NCBI GenBank assembly: GCA_902796775.1
Contig: CADBQK010000142.1
Location: forward strand, 1 to 6,650
Direction: 5' to 3'
Length of the DNA stretch: 6,650 bases
Source: an uncultured Lachnospiraceae bacterium
GTDB taxonomy: Bacteria; Bacillota_A; Clostridia; Lachnospirales; Lachnospiraceae
This document shows positions 1 to 6,650 of this stretch, in pieces. Position 1 is the stretch's first letter; each line of letters begins with the position of its first letter. Under the pieces are notes generated by a model. It made no database searches and was not told the DNA's origin. It saw nothing but the letters and a program-made list of their open reading frames with translations. The translations under genes and the position numbers were made by a program.

Positions 1-452
1 ATTCTGCGGCCATTGAGCGTGGCAGGATCGGCAGAAATATCAATATCCGTATCATGTTTGACCAGATAGTAGGACTCATTCCCCATGACGGCTTCCGGAT
101 ATCCGATCAGAGAAGCACGTTCCTCTCTCCAGGCCAGGCCTGCCAGCAGATCGATCTCTCCATCCAGAAGCATCTGATAAAGATCAGCGAACCCGCCATA
201 GACATATTCATACTTCCAGCCTGTGTACTCGGAGAGCTTACGGTAATACTCATAAGCATAACCGGTCTTGACCGCTCCCTCCTCGGCTCCCTCCTGAAAC
301 ACCTCATTTTCATAGTATCCCACGCGCACAATCTTCGGACCATTCTCGGCGAAGGCTGAACCTGGCGATGCAGATATAAAGAGCAGCACGCAGACAAAGG
401 CAAATAGACGCATTAAATGATCGATCGCACGTTTGTTAACTGTGTTCCTCAT
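1..452 (-). CDS. Secreted extracellular solute-binding (SBP family 3) domain protein, 3' end beyond window; possibly the sensor domain of a signalling protein
   Basis: The first 150 residues are visible and the frame is still open at the left edge. Residues 1-35 look like a Sec signal peptide: a basic start (MRNTVNKRAIDHLMR), a hydrophobic core from about 16 to 28, and a probable AFA|E cleavage site after residue 35. From residue 41 the mature part follows the SBP_bac_3 fold opening: VRVGYYENEVFQEG (42-55), GYAYEYYRKLSEYTGWKYEY (64-83), a GEIDLLAGL segment (98-106) and an SYYLV strand (127-131). The start is ATG at 452, chosen because GGAGGA sits 8 nt upstream; an internal Met14 is possible but would shorten the basic n-region and has no such site. 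In clostridia, domains with this wording are often the extracytoplasmic sensor of GGDEF/EAL proteins or histidine kinases, and less often ABC-transporter binding proteins. No lipobox cysteine follows the signal core, which argues mildly against a lipoprotein transporter component. The output domain lies outside the window, so the function is unresolved. Confidence 0.85.
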   Translation of the reverse strand, partial: MRNTVNKRAIDHLMRLFAFVCVLLFISASPGSAFAENGPKIVRVGYYENEVFQEGAEEGAVKTGYAYEYYRKLSEYTGWKYEYVYGGFADLYQMLLDGEIDLLAGLAWREERASLIGYPEAVMGNESYYLVKHDTDIDISADPATLNGRR

Positions 453-460
453 TTCCCCGG

Positions 461-466
461 TCCTCC
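461..466 (-). promoter_or_regulatory. Shine-Dalgarno of the SBP-domain gene
   Basis: GGAGGA on the minus strand lies 8 nt before the ATG at 452. It is a near-perfect anti-16S match at good spacing and fixes the start of the left-edge gene. Confidence 0.8.
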
Positions 467-486
467 ATGCATATGGCTTCAATCCC

Positions 487-511
487 TAAAGCTGCAAAAC
501 ATCAGGCTTTA
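487..511 (-). repeat. Short inverted repeat at the ftsY stop codon
   Basis: The arms TAAAGC (511-506) and GCTTTA (492-487) are perfect 6-bp complements around a 13-nt loop, and the first arm contains the ftsY stop codon. The stem is A/T-rich and is followed by AGGGATT, not a U-tract. It is therefore not a convincing intrinsic terminator; it may be a weak RNA hairpin or chance. Confidence 0.35.
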
Positions 512-1450
512 TTCTGCCGGTTCCTCCTGGATAAAAAGTGCATCAACATACGCCTGGGCGTCAAATTTCTGCAGGTCATCAATTCCTTCTCCTACACCGA
601 TATACTTGACAGGAACATCCAGCTCTGACTGGATAGCAATAGCGATCCCGCCTTTGGCAGTCCCATCCAGCTTGGTCAGGATAATACCGGTAATATCTGC
701 ACTCTCACGGAACTGTCTGGCCTGTACAAGTGCATTCTGGCCGGTCGTACCGTCCAGCACGATCAGGTTTTCCCTGGCGGCATCCGGATACTCCCGGTCG
801 ATAACCCGGCTGATCTTGGCAAGCTCAGCCATGAGATTTTTCTTGTTGTGAAGTCTCCCTGCCGTATCGCAGATCAGGATATCCGCCTTTTTGGCCTTCG
901 CAGATGCTACTGCATCATAGATGACTGAAGCCGGATCAGAACCTTCCTGTCCGGAGATCAGGTCGACCCCCGCCCTCTGCGCCCAGGCAGCCAGCTGTTC
1001 GATTGCAGCGGCGCGGAAAGTATCCGCAGCTGCCACTATGACCTTTTTCCCTTCACGCTTATACTGCGCAGCCAGCTTCCCGATCGTTGTCGTCTTGCCA
1101 ACACCGTTGACACCGATCACCAGCACCACAGACGGCTTTTTTTCAAAGTCGTATGCTGACTCATCTGTGTGCATACGCTCCTTGATGCTGTCGATCAGTA
1201 CCTGACGGCAGTCCTCTGTCCTGGTGATATGCTTTTCCTTCACCTTCTCTTTCAGGTCATCGATGATCGCTTCGGTTGTATTGACACCAATATCCGCCAT
1301 GATCAGAACCTCTTCCAGTTCTTCATAAAAATCATCATTGATCTGCGTAAAACCGGAAAACACATAGTCAAACCCGGAACGGATACTCTTTCTGGTCTTT
1401 GTCAGCCCTGACACCAGTCTGGCAAAAAAACCCATTTTTTCTTCAGCCAT
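509..1450 (-). CDS. ftsY: Signal recognition particle receptor FtsY (SRP GTPase)
   Basis: FtsY is the membrane-associated SRP receptor. It pairs with the SRP GTPase Ffh, and reciprocal GTP hydrolysis hands ribosome-nascent chains to the SecYEG translocon. The 313 residues form a compact NG protein. A short N-terminal amphipathic segment (MGFFARLVSGLTKTRKS, 6-22) may contact the membrane, followed by the helical N domain to about residue 100. The G domain shows G1/P-loop GVNGVGKTTT (113-122), G2 DTFRAAA (143-149), G3 DTAGR (195-199), G4 TKLD (259-262) and the closing GVGEGIDDL (285-293) typical of FtsY. The long acidic A domain of E. coli FtsY is absent, as is usual in Firmicutes. The ATG at 1450 is supported by AGGAGG 11 to 17 nt upstream (9-nt spacer) and by alignment of the conserved GFF start. 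It lies 60 bp after smc, with its own promoter in the gap. The frame is intact and all catalytic motifs are present. Confidence 0.98.
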   Translation of the reverse strand: MAEEKMGFFARLVSGLTKTRKSIRSGFDYVFSGFTQINDDFYEELEEVLIMADIGVNTTEAIIDDLKEKVKEKHITRTEDCRQVLIDSIKERMHTDESAYDFEKKPSVVLVIGVNGVGKTTTIGKLAAQYKREGKKVIVAAADTFRAAAIEQLAAWAQRAGVDLISGQEGSDPASVIYDAVASAKAKKADILICDTAGRLHNKKNLMAELAKISRVIDREYPDAARENLIVLDGTTGQNALVQARQFRESADITGIILTKLDGTAKGGIAIAIQSELDVPVKYIGVGEGIDDLQKFDAQAYVDALFIQEEPAE

Positions 1451-1461
1451 TTCTCTTAGAT

Positions 1462-1467
1462 CCTCCT
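1462..1467 (-). promoter_or_regulatory. Shine-Dalgarno of ftsY
   Basis: A perfect AGGAGG on the minus strand lies 9 nt before the ftsY ATG. It is clearly stronger than the sites available to rnc and smc, which fits ftsY being translated independently of smc. Confidence 0.85.
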
Positions 1468-1480
1468 GCCTTACTTATCT

Positions 1481-1508
1481 ATTATACAATACTGAAGCGT
1501 TCTGTCAT
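1481..1508 (-). promoter_or_regulatory. Sigma-A type promoter for ftsY in the smc-ftsY gap
   Basis: On the minus strand, ATGACA (1508-1503; five of six matches to TTGACA) is separated by 16 bp from a perfect TATAAT (1486-1481). The implied start of transcription is near 1474, giving a leader of roughly 24 nt that still contains the ftsY Shine-Dalgarno. The surrounding gap is A/T-richer than the genes. No terminator separates smc from this site, so ftsY would receive both read-through and its own transcription. This rests on sequence match only. Confidence 0.65.
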
Positions 1509-1510
1509 AC

Positions 1511-4500
1511 CTAATTTTTGAGTTCTTTCTCCACAAGGCTCACCGACACCATTGTCGAGATGCCCTTCTCCTGCATGGTTATGCCATACAGTACGTCAGC
1601 AGCACGCATCGTGCCCCTCCTGTGCGTGATCACAATAAACTGTGTATCCTTTGTCAGGTTGCGCAGGTACTGGGCAAAGCGCTCGATATTCGGATCATCC
1701 AGTGCTGCTTCAATCTCATCCAGCAAACAGAATGGTGAGGGTTTCAGGTTCTGGATCGCAAACAGCAATGCGATTGCCGTCAGCGCTTTCTCACCTCCGG
1801 ATAGCTGCATGATGTTCTGCAGCTTCTTCCCAGGCGGCTGGGCTGTGATCAGAATCCCCGTCTCCAGCAGGTTCTCCGGATCTGCCAGCGCAAGGGTTCC
1901 CTTACCTCCCCCGAATAACTGCGAGAATACCTTTTCAAACTCTGCACTGATCCGGGCAAACTCCTCCCGGAACTTTCTGCGCATGGATGTATTCAGAGAA
2001 GCAATGACCCGGTCAAGCTTTTCTCTTGCAGCTGCCAGATCTGCATGCTGCCTGCTCATCTCCTCATACTTTGATGAAGTTTCTTTATACTGCTCGATGG
2101 CATTAACATTGACATCCCCCAGCTTACGGATCTCGGCTCTGTTATCTGATACGGCTTTACGAAGCCTGGTAAGCGGCCAGCTTCCATACTCCTCAGAGTA
2201 GAGTTCCCCTGCCTGCTGGTAAGTAAGCGTGTATTCCTCCCACATATGACTGCTCAGCTCACTGCGTTTTTCATCCGCCTTTTCCTTCTGCGCCTGCAGC
2301 CTTACCTGCTCCCTGTCAAGAGCCGCCAGCTGATCCGAGATGCTCTCTCTCTGTTCAAAAAAGTTCTTATGTCCGGCCGCATATTTTTCCCGCTCACTGC
2401 GGGTTTTCTGCAGTTCGTCAGCCGATTGCTGCATACACTCCTGCAAGCTGCGGATTTCTTCCCGGATCCTGGTTTCTTCCTCACTAAGCCTGTCTGCGTC
2501 CTGACTGTCTTCCTCCCGCTTTTCACGGATCTTTTGCAGACTGTCCAGTAATTCCTGTTTCTCGCGGAGGGCTCTGTCAAGCTTTTCTCTGGCAAAAGAA
2601 AGACTCTGCCGGATATTGCTGTGTTTCACAAGCAGCTGTGTAATCTCCTCAGATAACCGCGCCTCTTCCTTAGAAAGTGCATCGAGCTTAGAGTCCGCCA
2701 GGACAGCTGCCTCCTGTGCAGCCTTTTCCTTCGTTTCCAGCTCCCCGCTTTCCTCTTCCAGCTCCCGGATCATCTGAGAGATCCTGTCGCTTTCATTTCC
2801 TGCATCCGACAACTGCCGGCGCAGCTCCTCTATATTCTTCTCATGCCCGGCAGCACTCTCGCTCACCTGGTTCATTCGCAGCTGCAGCGTATTCCTGCGG
2901 ATATCCAGCTGCTGCCGCTCCCTGCTCAGCTTTGCTGTTTGTCTGGAGATTTCCTCCCCCTGCCTGACAAGAGACTGGATCTGCTCCTCCTGCTTCTCCA
3001 GTGCACTCTTCAGCTCCTTAACATGCTTTTTGGCATCATCCATCTCCCGGTTTCTGGCCAGAAGATTTCCTGTGTTTTTATACGCACCGCCGGAAAGAGA
3101 TCCGCCCGGATTCAGCGACTCTCCGTCCAGGGTCACGATCCGGAGCCGGTAGTGATTGTTCCTGGCAATCTCCAGTGCATGATCGATCGTGTCCACAACA
3201 TAGATGCGCCCGAGCAGAAAAGAGGTGATATTGCTAAAGCGTGCTTCGGCATCCACCAGTTCATCGGCCATGGCGATGAACCCTTTCTGAGCGCGGATGT
3301 CCGTTTTATCCTCCTGCTGCCTGCCCTGTATACTTGTCAGCGGCAGGAAAGTCGCCCTCCCATACCGGTTTTTCTTCAGATACTCGATCATATGACGGGC
3401 AGTTTGTTCATCCTCAGTGACGATATGGGAAATACTTCCGCCTAATGCTGTTTCAATGGCGATCTCGTATTTCTTTTTTGTGCGGATGATATCTGCCACC
3501 ACGCCGATCAGACCTGCCTCGGAAGACTTCTGCTGCATCACGCGCCGGACAGTCTGTCCGTATCCTTCATAACGTTCACGAACATTTTTCAGCGTCCGGT
3601 AACGGGAAGACTCCTCATGATACATCTTCTGCCTGGCAGAAAACTCTTCGCGGGCTTTTGTAAGGGCATCGGCAGATACTTTCTCCGCCTTTTTAAGTCT
3701 GGCAAGGCTATCTTCGTTTTCAGAGATCTCTCTGTCGATATCCTTTTTTTCCAATGAAAAGGCATCGATCAGGCTGCCTTCCGAATCGGTTTCACTCTGT
3801 AAGGTAATCAGTCTGGCGGAAAGCTGGGACTTTTGCAGTCCTGCGTTTTCCTGCATTGCCTGATGCCGCTCGACCTGACTCCGTATCCCGGCGATCTGCT
3901 CCATCAGCTGACGGGATCGGTCACGATTATCCTGGATTTCTTTCTGCAGGGTTTCAATCTGCTCCCGGATTCCGGCCAGCTTCTCTGTACTCTCCTGCTC
4001 GCTGCTCTGTGCGCTTTCAAACTCCACTTCGAGACTGGACAATTCCTTTTCAGCCTCGCGGATCTCTGCATCTCTTGCCTGAAGGCGCTCTCCGGTCTCC
4101 TCTTCCCGGCTAAGACTCAGGCTCTCTGTTTCCCTGATGCCTTCCTGCCTGGACAAAGCCAGTGCCAGACTGCCCTCGAGCTTCTGCAGCTGCAGAGCCT
4201 GCTCAGAGGCAGCCCCGCTGAGTGTCTCGATCCGGTTGTCGTATTCTTCCAGCTGCTGCTCTGCCTGCAGATAAGTCTCCTTGATCTCCTCCAGCTGAGC
4301 AGACACCTCTGCCATCTGGTCGTGCACGATCTTAAGCCTCTCCTGGGCAGTCTGTGCATCTTCCTTCAGCTTACGAAAAGAAATCAGGTAGGCATTGGCT
4401 TCCATCGCCTTCAGTTCATCCCGCAGGGCAAGATATTGTTTGGCCTTTTCACTCTGATTCTTCAGAGGACCTACCTGAGCCTGAAGACGGCCCAGCTCTT

Positions 4501-5077
4501 CCTCAATCCGGCTGATATTCTGAGCTTCCAGCTCCAGATCCTTCATGGCAGCCGCTTTGCGCTTTTTAAATTTGACGATACCGGCTGCTTCGTCAAACAG
4601 CTCCCGCCGTTCCTCAGGCTTACCGCTGAGGATCCTCTCAATCTGTCCCTGCCCGATTATGGAATACCCTTCCTTGCCCACGCCGGTATCAAAGAACATC
4701 TCCTGGATATCTTTCAGCCGGCAGCTGCGGCCATTGATCTTATATTCACTCTCGCCCGAACGGAATACACGACGTGATACGGTCACCGTATCATAGCTGA
4801 CCGGCAGGGCATGGTCAGAATTATCCAAAGTAATGCCAACAAAGGCAAAGCCAAGCGGTTTACGGGCAGCTGTCCCGGCGAAAATGACATCCTCCATTTT
4901 CTGGCCGCGCAGCTGCTTCGCACTCTGCTCGCCCAGCACCCAGCGGACAGCATCGGCGATATTGCTCTTCCCGCTCCCGTTCGGCCCAACGATCCCGGTG
5001 ATCCCCTCATGAAACTCGAAGACCAGCCGGTTGGCAAAGGATTTAAATCCCTGGATCTCTATACTCTTCAGAATCAT
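1511..5077 (-). CDS. smc: Chromosome segregation/condensation protein SMC
   Basis: SMC is the ATPase core of the bacterial SMC-ScpA-ScpB condensin, which loads at parS/ParB and extrudes DNA loops to separate sister chromosomes. The 1188 residues match the usual length (about 1186 in B. subtilis). The N-terminal half-head holds Walker A GPNGSGKSN (31-39), the LGEQSAKQLRG segment with Arg57 at the arginine-finger position, and a Q-loop in IIGQGQIE (140-147). The first coiled-coil arm spans about 170-520. The hinge spans about 520-667 and ends in NPGGSLSGGAYK. The return coiled coil runs to about 980. The C-terminal half-head opens with LGDVNVNAIEQYKE (about 985) and holds the ABC signature LSGGE (1092-1096), Walker B FCLLDE (1116-1121, catalytic Glu1121) and the H-loop ITHRRGTM (His1152). 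The ATG at 5077 gives the canonical MILKSIEIQGFKSF opening. It overlaps the rnc stop (ATGA) and has only a weak GGGA-type site, pointing to translational coupling. scpA and scpB are not in the window. Confidence 0.99.
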   Translation of the reverse strand: MILKSIEIQGFKSFANRLVFEFHEGITGIVGPNGSGKSNIADAVRWVLGEQSAKQLRGQKMEDVIFAGTAARKPLGFAFVGITLDNSDHALPVSYDTVTVSRRVFRSGESEYKINGRSCRLKDIQEMFFDTGVGKEGYSIIGQGQIERILSGKPEERRELFDEAAGIVKFKKRKAAAMKDLELEAQNISRIEEELGRLQAQVGPLKNQSEKAKQYLALRDELKAMEANAYLISFRKLKEDAQTAQERLKIVHDQMAEVSAQLEEIKETYLQAEQQLEEYDNRIETLSGAASEQALQLQKLEGSLALALSRQEGIRETESLSLSREEETGERLQARDAEIREAEKELSSLEVEFESAQSSEQESTEKLAGIREQIETLQKEIQDNRDRSRQLMEQIAGIRSQVERHQAMQENAGLQKSQLSARLITLQSETDSEGSLIDAFSLEKKDIDREISENEDSLARLKKAEKVSADALTKAREEFSARQKMYHEESSRYRTLKNVRERYEGYGQTVRRVMQQKSSEAGLIGVVADIIRTKKKYEIAIETALGGSISHIVTEDEQTARHMIEYLKKNRYGRATFLPLTSIQGRQQEDKTDIRAQKGFIAMADELVDAEARFSNITSFLLGRIYVVDTIDHALEIARNNHYRLRIVTLDGESLNPGGSLSGGAYKNTGNLLARNREMDDAKKHVKELKSALEKQEEQIQSLVRQGEEISRQTAKLSRERQQLDIRRNTLQLRMNQVSESAAGHEKNIEELRRQLSDAGNESDRISQMIRELEEESGELETKEKAAQEAAVLADSKLDALSKEEARLSEEITQLLVKHSNIRQSLSFAREKLDRALREKQELLDSLQKIREKREEDSQDADRLSEEETRIREEIRSLQECMQQSADELQKTRSEREKYAAGHKNFFEQRESISDQLAALDREQVRLQAQKEKADEKRSELSSHMWEEYTLTYQQAGELYSEEYGSWPLTRLRKAVSDNRAEIRKLGDVNVNAIEQYKETSSKYEEMSRQHADLAAAREKLDRVIASLNTSMRRKFREEFARISAEFEKVFSQLFGGGKGTLALADPENLLETGILITAQPPGKKLQNIMQLSGGEKALTAIALLFAIQNLKPSPFCLLDEIEAALDDPNIERFAQYLRNLTKDTQFIVITHRRGTMRAADVLYGITMQEKGISTMVSVSLVEKELKN

Positions 5078-5784
5078 AATGCTTCCCGGGGCTCCCTGCC
5101 CATGGTTACGATGGCATGATAAGCAGCTTCCTGTCCGGCCGACTGCTTGGAATGCCCCTGTCCGGTCCCGATGACTTTATCTCCGAGCAGGACATTCATG
5201 ACAAAAATGCGGTCATGTTCCGGTCCGATCGTATCCACCAATTCATAGCGGATCGGCTCTTTATGATCCTTCTGCAGAATCTCCTGCAGATAGGTCTTGC
5301 TGTCCCGGAACATGGATTTATGCTCAATATCATCCAGGATATATTTCATAATAAAGGTTTTTGCCTCTTCCAGGCCCCCATCCAGATAGATTGCTCCGAT
5401 CAGGGCCTCGAGAGCATCTGAAAGAATCGAATCTCTTCCGCGGCCGCCGCTCATATCCTCTCCCTTGCCCAGGAAAAGGAATTCACCCAATCCGACCTGG
5501 CGGGCACAATAGGCAAGGGTCGGCTCACAGACCAGACTGGCTCTTTTACGGCTCATCTGGCCTTCGCTCATATCCGGGAAATTACGGTAAAGAAAATCAC
5601 TGGTTATGATCTCCAGTACAGCATCACCCAGAAACTCGATCCGCTCATTATGTCCGATCCTGTGCAATCTGTACTCATTCGCATAAGAACTGTGCGTAAG
5701 TGCCAGCAGAAGATAGGAGCGATCCGTAAATGTATAACCGATCCGCTTCTCCAGTTTTACGGTCAGTTTCACTGCATTAGTCAT
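5074..5784 (-). CDS. rnc: Ribonuclease III
   Basis: RNase III is a homodimeric, Mg2+-dependent endonuclease that cleaves double-stranded RNA; it processes rRNA precursors and degrades structured or antisense-paired transcripts. The 236-residue product has the catalytic domain first (about 1-150). The signature NERIEFLGDAVLE (46-58) contains E47, E50 and D54, and a second acidic pair, D123 and E126, lies in DALEALIGAIYLDGG. All metal-binding residues expected from the E. coli enzyme (E38, E41, D45, D114, E117) have counterparts. A double-stranded RNA-binding domain follows (about 161-229), with SKQSAGQEAA as its C-terminal helix. The frame is open upstream to 5928, but those extra 48 codons lie inside plsX and encode an Arg/Ser-rich stretch unlike RNase III. 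The ATG at 5784, giving MTNAVKLTVKLEKRIGYTF, matches the family start. It overlaps plsX by 8 nt and smc by 4 nt, so this is an operon gene with likely coupled translation. Confidence 0.98.
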   Translation of the reverse strand: MTNAVKLTVKLEKRIGYTFTDRSYLLLALTHSSYANEYRLHRIGHNERIEFLGDAVLEIITSDFLYRNFPDMSEGQMSRKRASLVCEPTLAYCARQVGLGEFLFLGKGEDMSGGRGRDSILSDALEALIGAIYLDGGLEEAKTFIMKYILDDIEHKSMFRDSKTYLQEILQKDHKEPIRYELVDTIGPEHDRIFVMNVLLGDKVIGTGQGHSKQSAGQEAAYHAIVTMGREPREAL

Positions 5785-6650
5785 CTGCCTGCCCCGCTTC
5801 CTGCTGTCCCTGAGTCTGCTGCTGAGACTCGCTGATCTCCTCTCCGATCTTACCGATGATATCTTTCCGGATAAATGAGGAGGCCTGTGCAATAGCGATG
5901 GCAAACTCCTTTTCGGTAGAATTCCCATGTGCTTTCAGCACCAGCCCTTTAAGTCCGAGAAGCGGCGCGCCGCCGTGGTTGGATGCATCGAATACCGACA
6001 GCTTTGCCTTCAGATCCGGATAGACCAGAGCAGCACCGAGCTTGGTCTTCAGACTCTTCGTGAAAGTCTCCTTCAAGAGCTTCAGCATAGCCTTAGCCGT
6101 TCCCTCAAAGGTTTTCAGGGCAATATTTCCGGAGAAAGCATCTGCTACAATAACGTCTGCACCGCCCAGAGCCAGATCCCTGGCTTCCACGCTTCCGATA
6201 TAATGGATACCCGGACAGCCATCCAGAAGGGGGTGAGTCTCGCGGATCAGGTTATTGCCTTTTGCTTCCTCTGTTCCGATATTCAGCAGACCAACCTTCG
6301 GATCTTCGATCCCGACGTATTCCTTCATATAGATCGAACCCATCTGGGCAAACTGCTTCAGGTTGGACGGTTTTGCATCAGCATTCGCTCCGCAGTCAAT
6401 CAGCAGAGAGAAACCATTCACATTAGGCACCAGCACTCCGAGGGCGGGCCTCTCCACACCTCGCAGTCTGCCGATCAGCACTTGTCCGCCAACCAGTACT
6501 GCACCGGTACTGCCTGCAGAAACGAAAGCATCCGCTTTTCCTTCACGGACCAGACGCTCTCCAACAACGATCGAGGAATCTCTTTTCTTCTTGATTGCAA
6601 AGGCCGGATGTTCGTCGTTTCCGATCACCTCGCTGGCATGCACCACTTCG
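5777..6650 (-). CDS. plsX: Phosphate acyltransferase PlsX, 5' end beyond window
   Basis: PlsX converts acyl-ACP and phosphate to acyl-phosphate, the donor used by PlsY to make lysophosphatidic acid, the first step of bacterial phospholipid synthesis; it acts peripherally at the membrane. The last 290 residues are visible and the frame is open at the right edge. By comparison with B. subtilis PlsX (333 residues), about 55 N-terminal residues are missing, including the VDAMGGD start. A GTG at 6646 is internal, within the conserved VVHASEVI segment, and is not the start. Family blocks seen, numbered from the first visible codon: SAGSTGA (44-50), LLIDCGANADAKP (82-94), VGLLNIGTEEAKGN (119-132) and VEARDL (154-159), followed by NHGGAPLLGLKG and LKAHGNS nearer the end. 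The final 20 or so residues form a Gln-rich tail that is not part of the conserved fold. The stop overlaps rnc by 8 nt, with no acpP between them. Confidence 0.97.
   Translation of the reverse strand, partial: EVVHASEVIGNDEHPAFAIKKKRDSSIVVGERLVREGKADAFVSAGSTGAVLVGGQVLIGRLRGVERPALGVLVPNVNGFSLLIDCGANADAKPSNLKQFAQMGSIYMKEYVGIEDPKVGLLNIGTEEAKGNNLIRETHPLLDGCPGIHYIGSVEARDLALGGADVIVADAFSGNIALKTFEGTAKAMLKLLKETFTKSLKTKLGAALVYPDLKAKLSVFDASNHGGAPLLGLKGLVLKAHGNSTEKEFAIAIAQASSFIRKDIIGKIGEEISESQQQTQGQQEAGQADD
5788..5802 (-). promoter_or_regulatory. Weak ribosome-binding region for rnc inside the plsX tail
   Basis: The purine-rich minus-strand stretch AGGAAGCGGGGCAGG lies 3 to 17 nt before the ATG at 5784. 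The GGGG core is 7 nt from the start codon. It is a modest match, consistent with initiation helped by ribosomes finishing plsX, and it supports this start over the longer upstream reading frame. Confidence 0.4.

Noticed and set aside
107..403. A 98-codon minus-strand frame within the left-edge gene
   Set aside because: It is out of frame with the SBP-type protein, which has a signal peptide, a strong Shine-Dalgarno and conserved family wording.
453..508. Possible terminator or promoter between ftsY and the SBP gene
   Set aside because: No GC-rich stem with a U-tract is present. The best -35/-10 pairing (TTGCAG, 17 bp, ATATGC) is too poor to call.
417..851. Plus-strand 144-codon open frame opposite ftsY
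   Set aside because: It is antisense to the conserved G domain of ftsY, with no family resemblance and no convincing ribosome site.
2622..2629. TGTTTCAC, a half-match to the parS centromere site, inside smc
   Set aside because: The second half reads AAGCAGCT instead of the complementary GTGAAACA, so the palindrome is missing and this is most likely chance.
3833..4777. A 314-codon plus-strand open frame opposite smc, plus other plus-strand frames of 200-227 codons
   Set aside because: These lie antisense to the SMC head and coiled-coil coding. Their Leu/Ser/Cys-rich products show no recognisable domain, and their length is explained by the codon pattern of the Glu/Lys/Gln/Leu-rich coil on the other strand.
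5785..5928. Longer rnc start giving 48 extra N-terminal residues
   Set aside because: The extension is plsX sequence read in another frame, is Arg/Ser-rich, and is absent from RNase III proteins. The ATG at 5784 matches the family start.

Overview
The window is a bacterial chromosomal housekeeping segment. All recognisable genes lie on the minus strand, so transcription runs from the right edge to the left. The order is plsX (5' end cut off by the window edge), rnc, smc, ftsY, then the start of a secreted solute-binding-type protein that runs off the left edge. The order plsX-(acpP)-rnc-smc-ftsY is typical of Firmicutes. The moderate base composition (about half G+C by eye), an FtsY reduced to its NG core, and a left-end protein closely resembling periplasmic sensor domains common in Lachnospiraceae suggest a clostridial organism, probably Lachnospiraceae. 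That placement is inference, not proof.

Layout, in transcription order. Positions 6650-5777 encode PlsX, lacking roughly 55 N-terminal residues. Its stop overlaps the rnc start by 8 nt. rnc (5784-5074) encodes a complete 236-residue RNase III, and its stop overlaps the smc start in an ATGA arrangement. smc (5077-1511) encodes a complete 1188-residue SMC protein with both ATPase half-heads, two long coiled-coil arms and a hinge. A 60-bp gap (1510-1451) follows, holding a good sigma-A-type promoter (ATGACA, 16 bp, TATAAT) and a strong Shine-Dalgarno. Next is ftsY (1450-509), encoding a complete 313-residue SRP receptor GTPase. After 56 bp, which include a weak inverted repeat and another strong Shine-Dalgarno, a secreted SBP-type protein starts at 452 and continues past the left edge.

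The genes cover phospholipid precursor supply (PlsX), double-stranded RNA processing (RNase III), chromosome organisation (SMC) and co-translational membrane targeting (FtsY). plsX, rnc and smc are tightly overlapped and presumably co-transcribed and translationally coupled. ftsY can probably also be transcribed from its own promoter. The most unusual features of the layout are the lack of acpP between plsX and rnc and the presence of a sensory or transport-like gene after ftsY instead of ylxM/ffh.

No gene-free stretch longer than 60 bp exists. I see no mobile element, CRISPR array, tRNA, rRNA or riboswitch, and no convincing undescribed system. The window is largely ordinary core genome.
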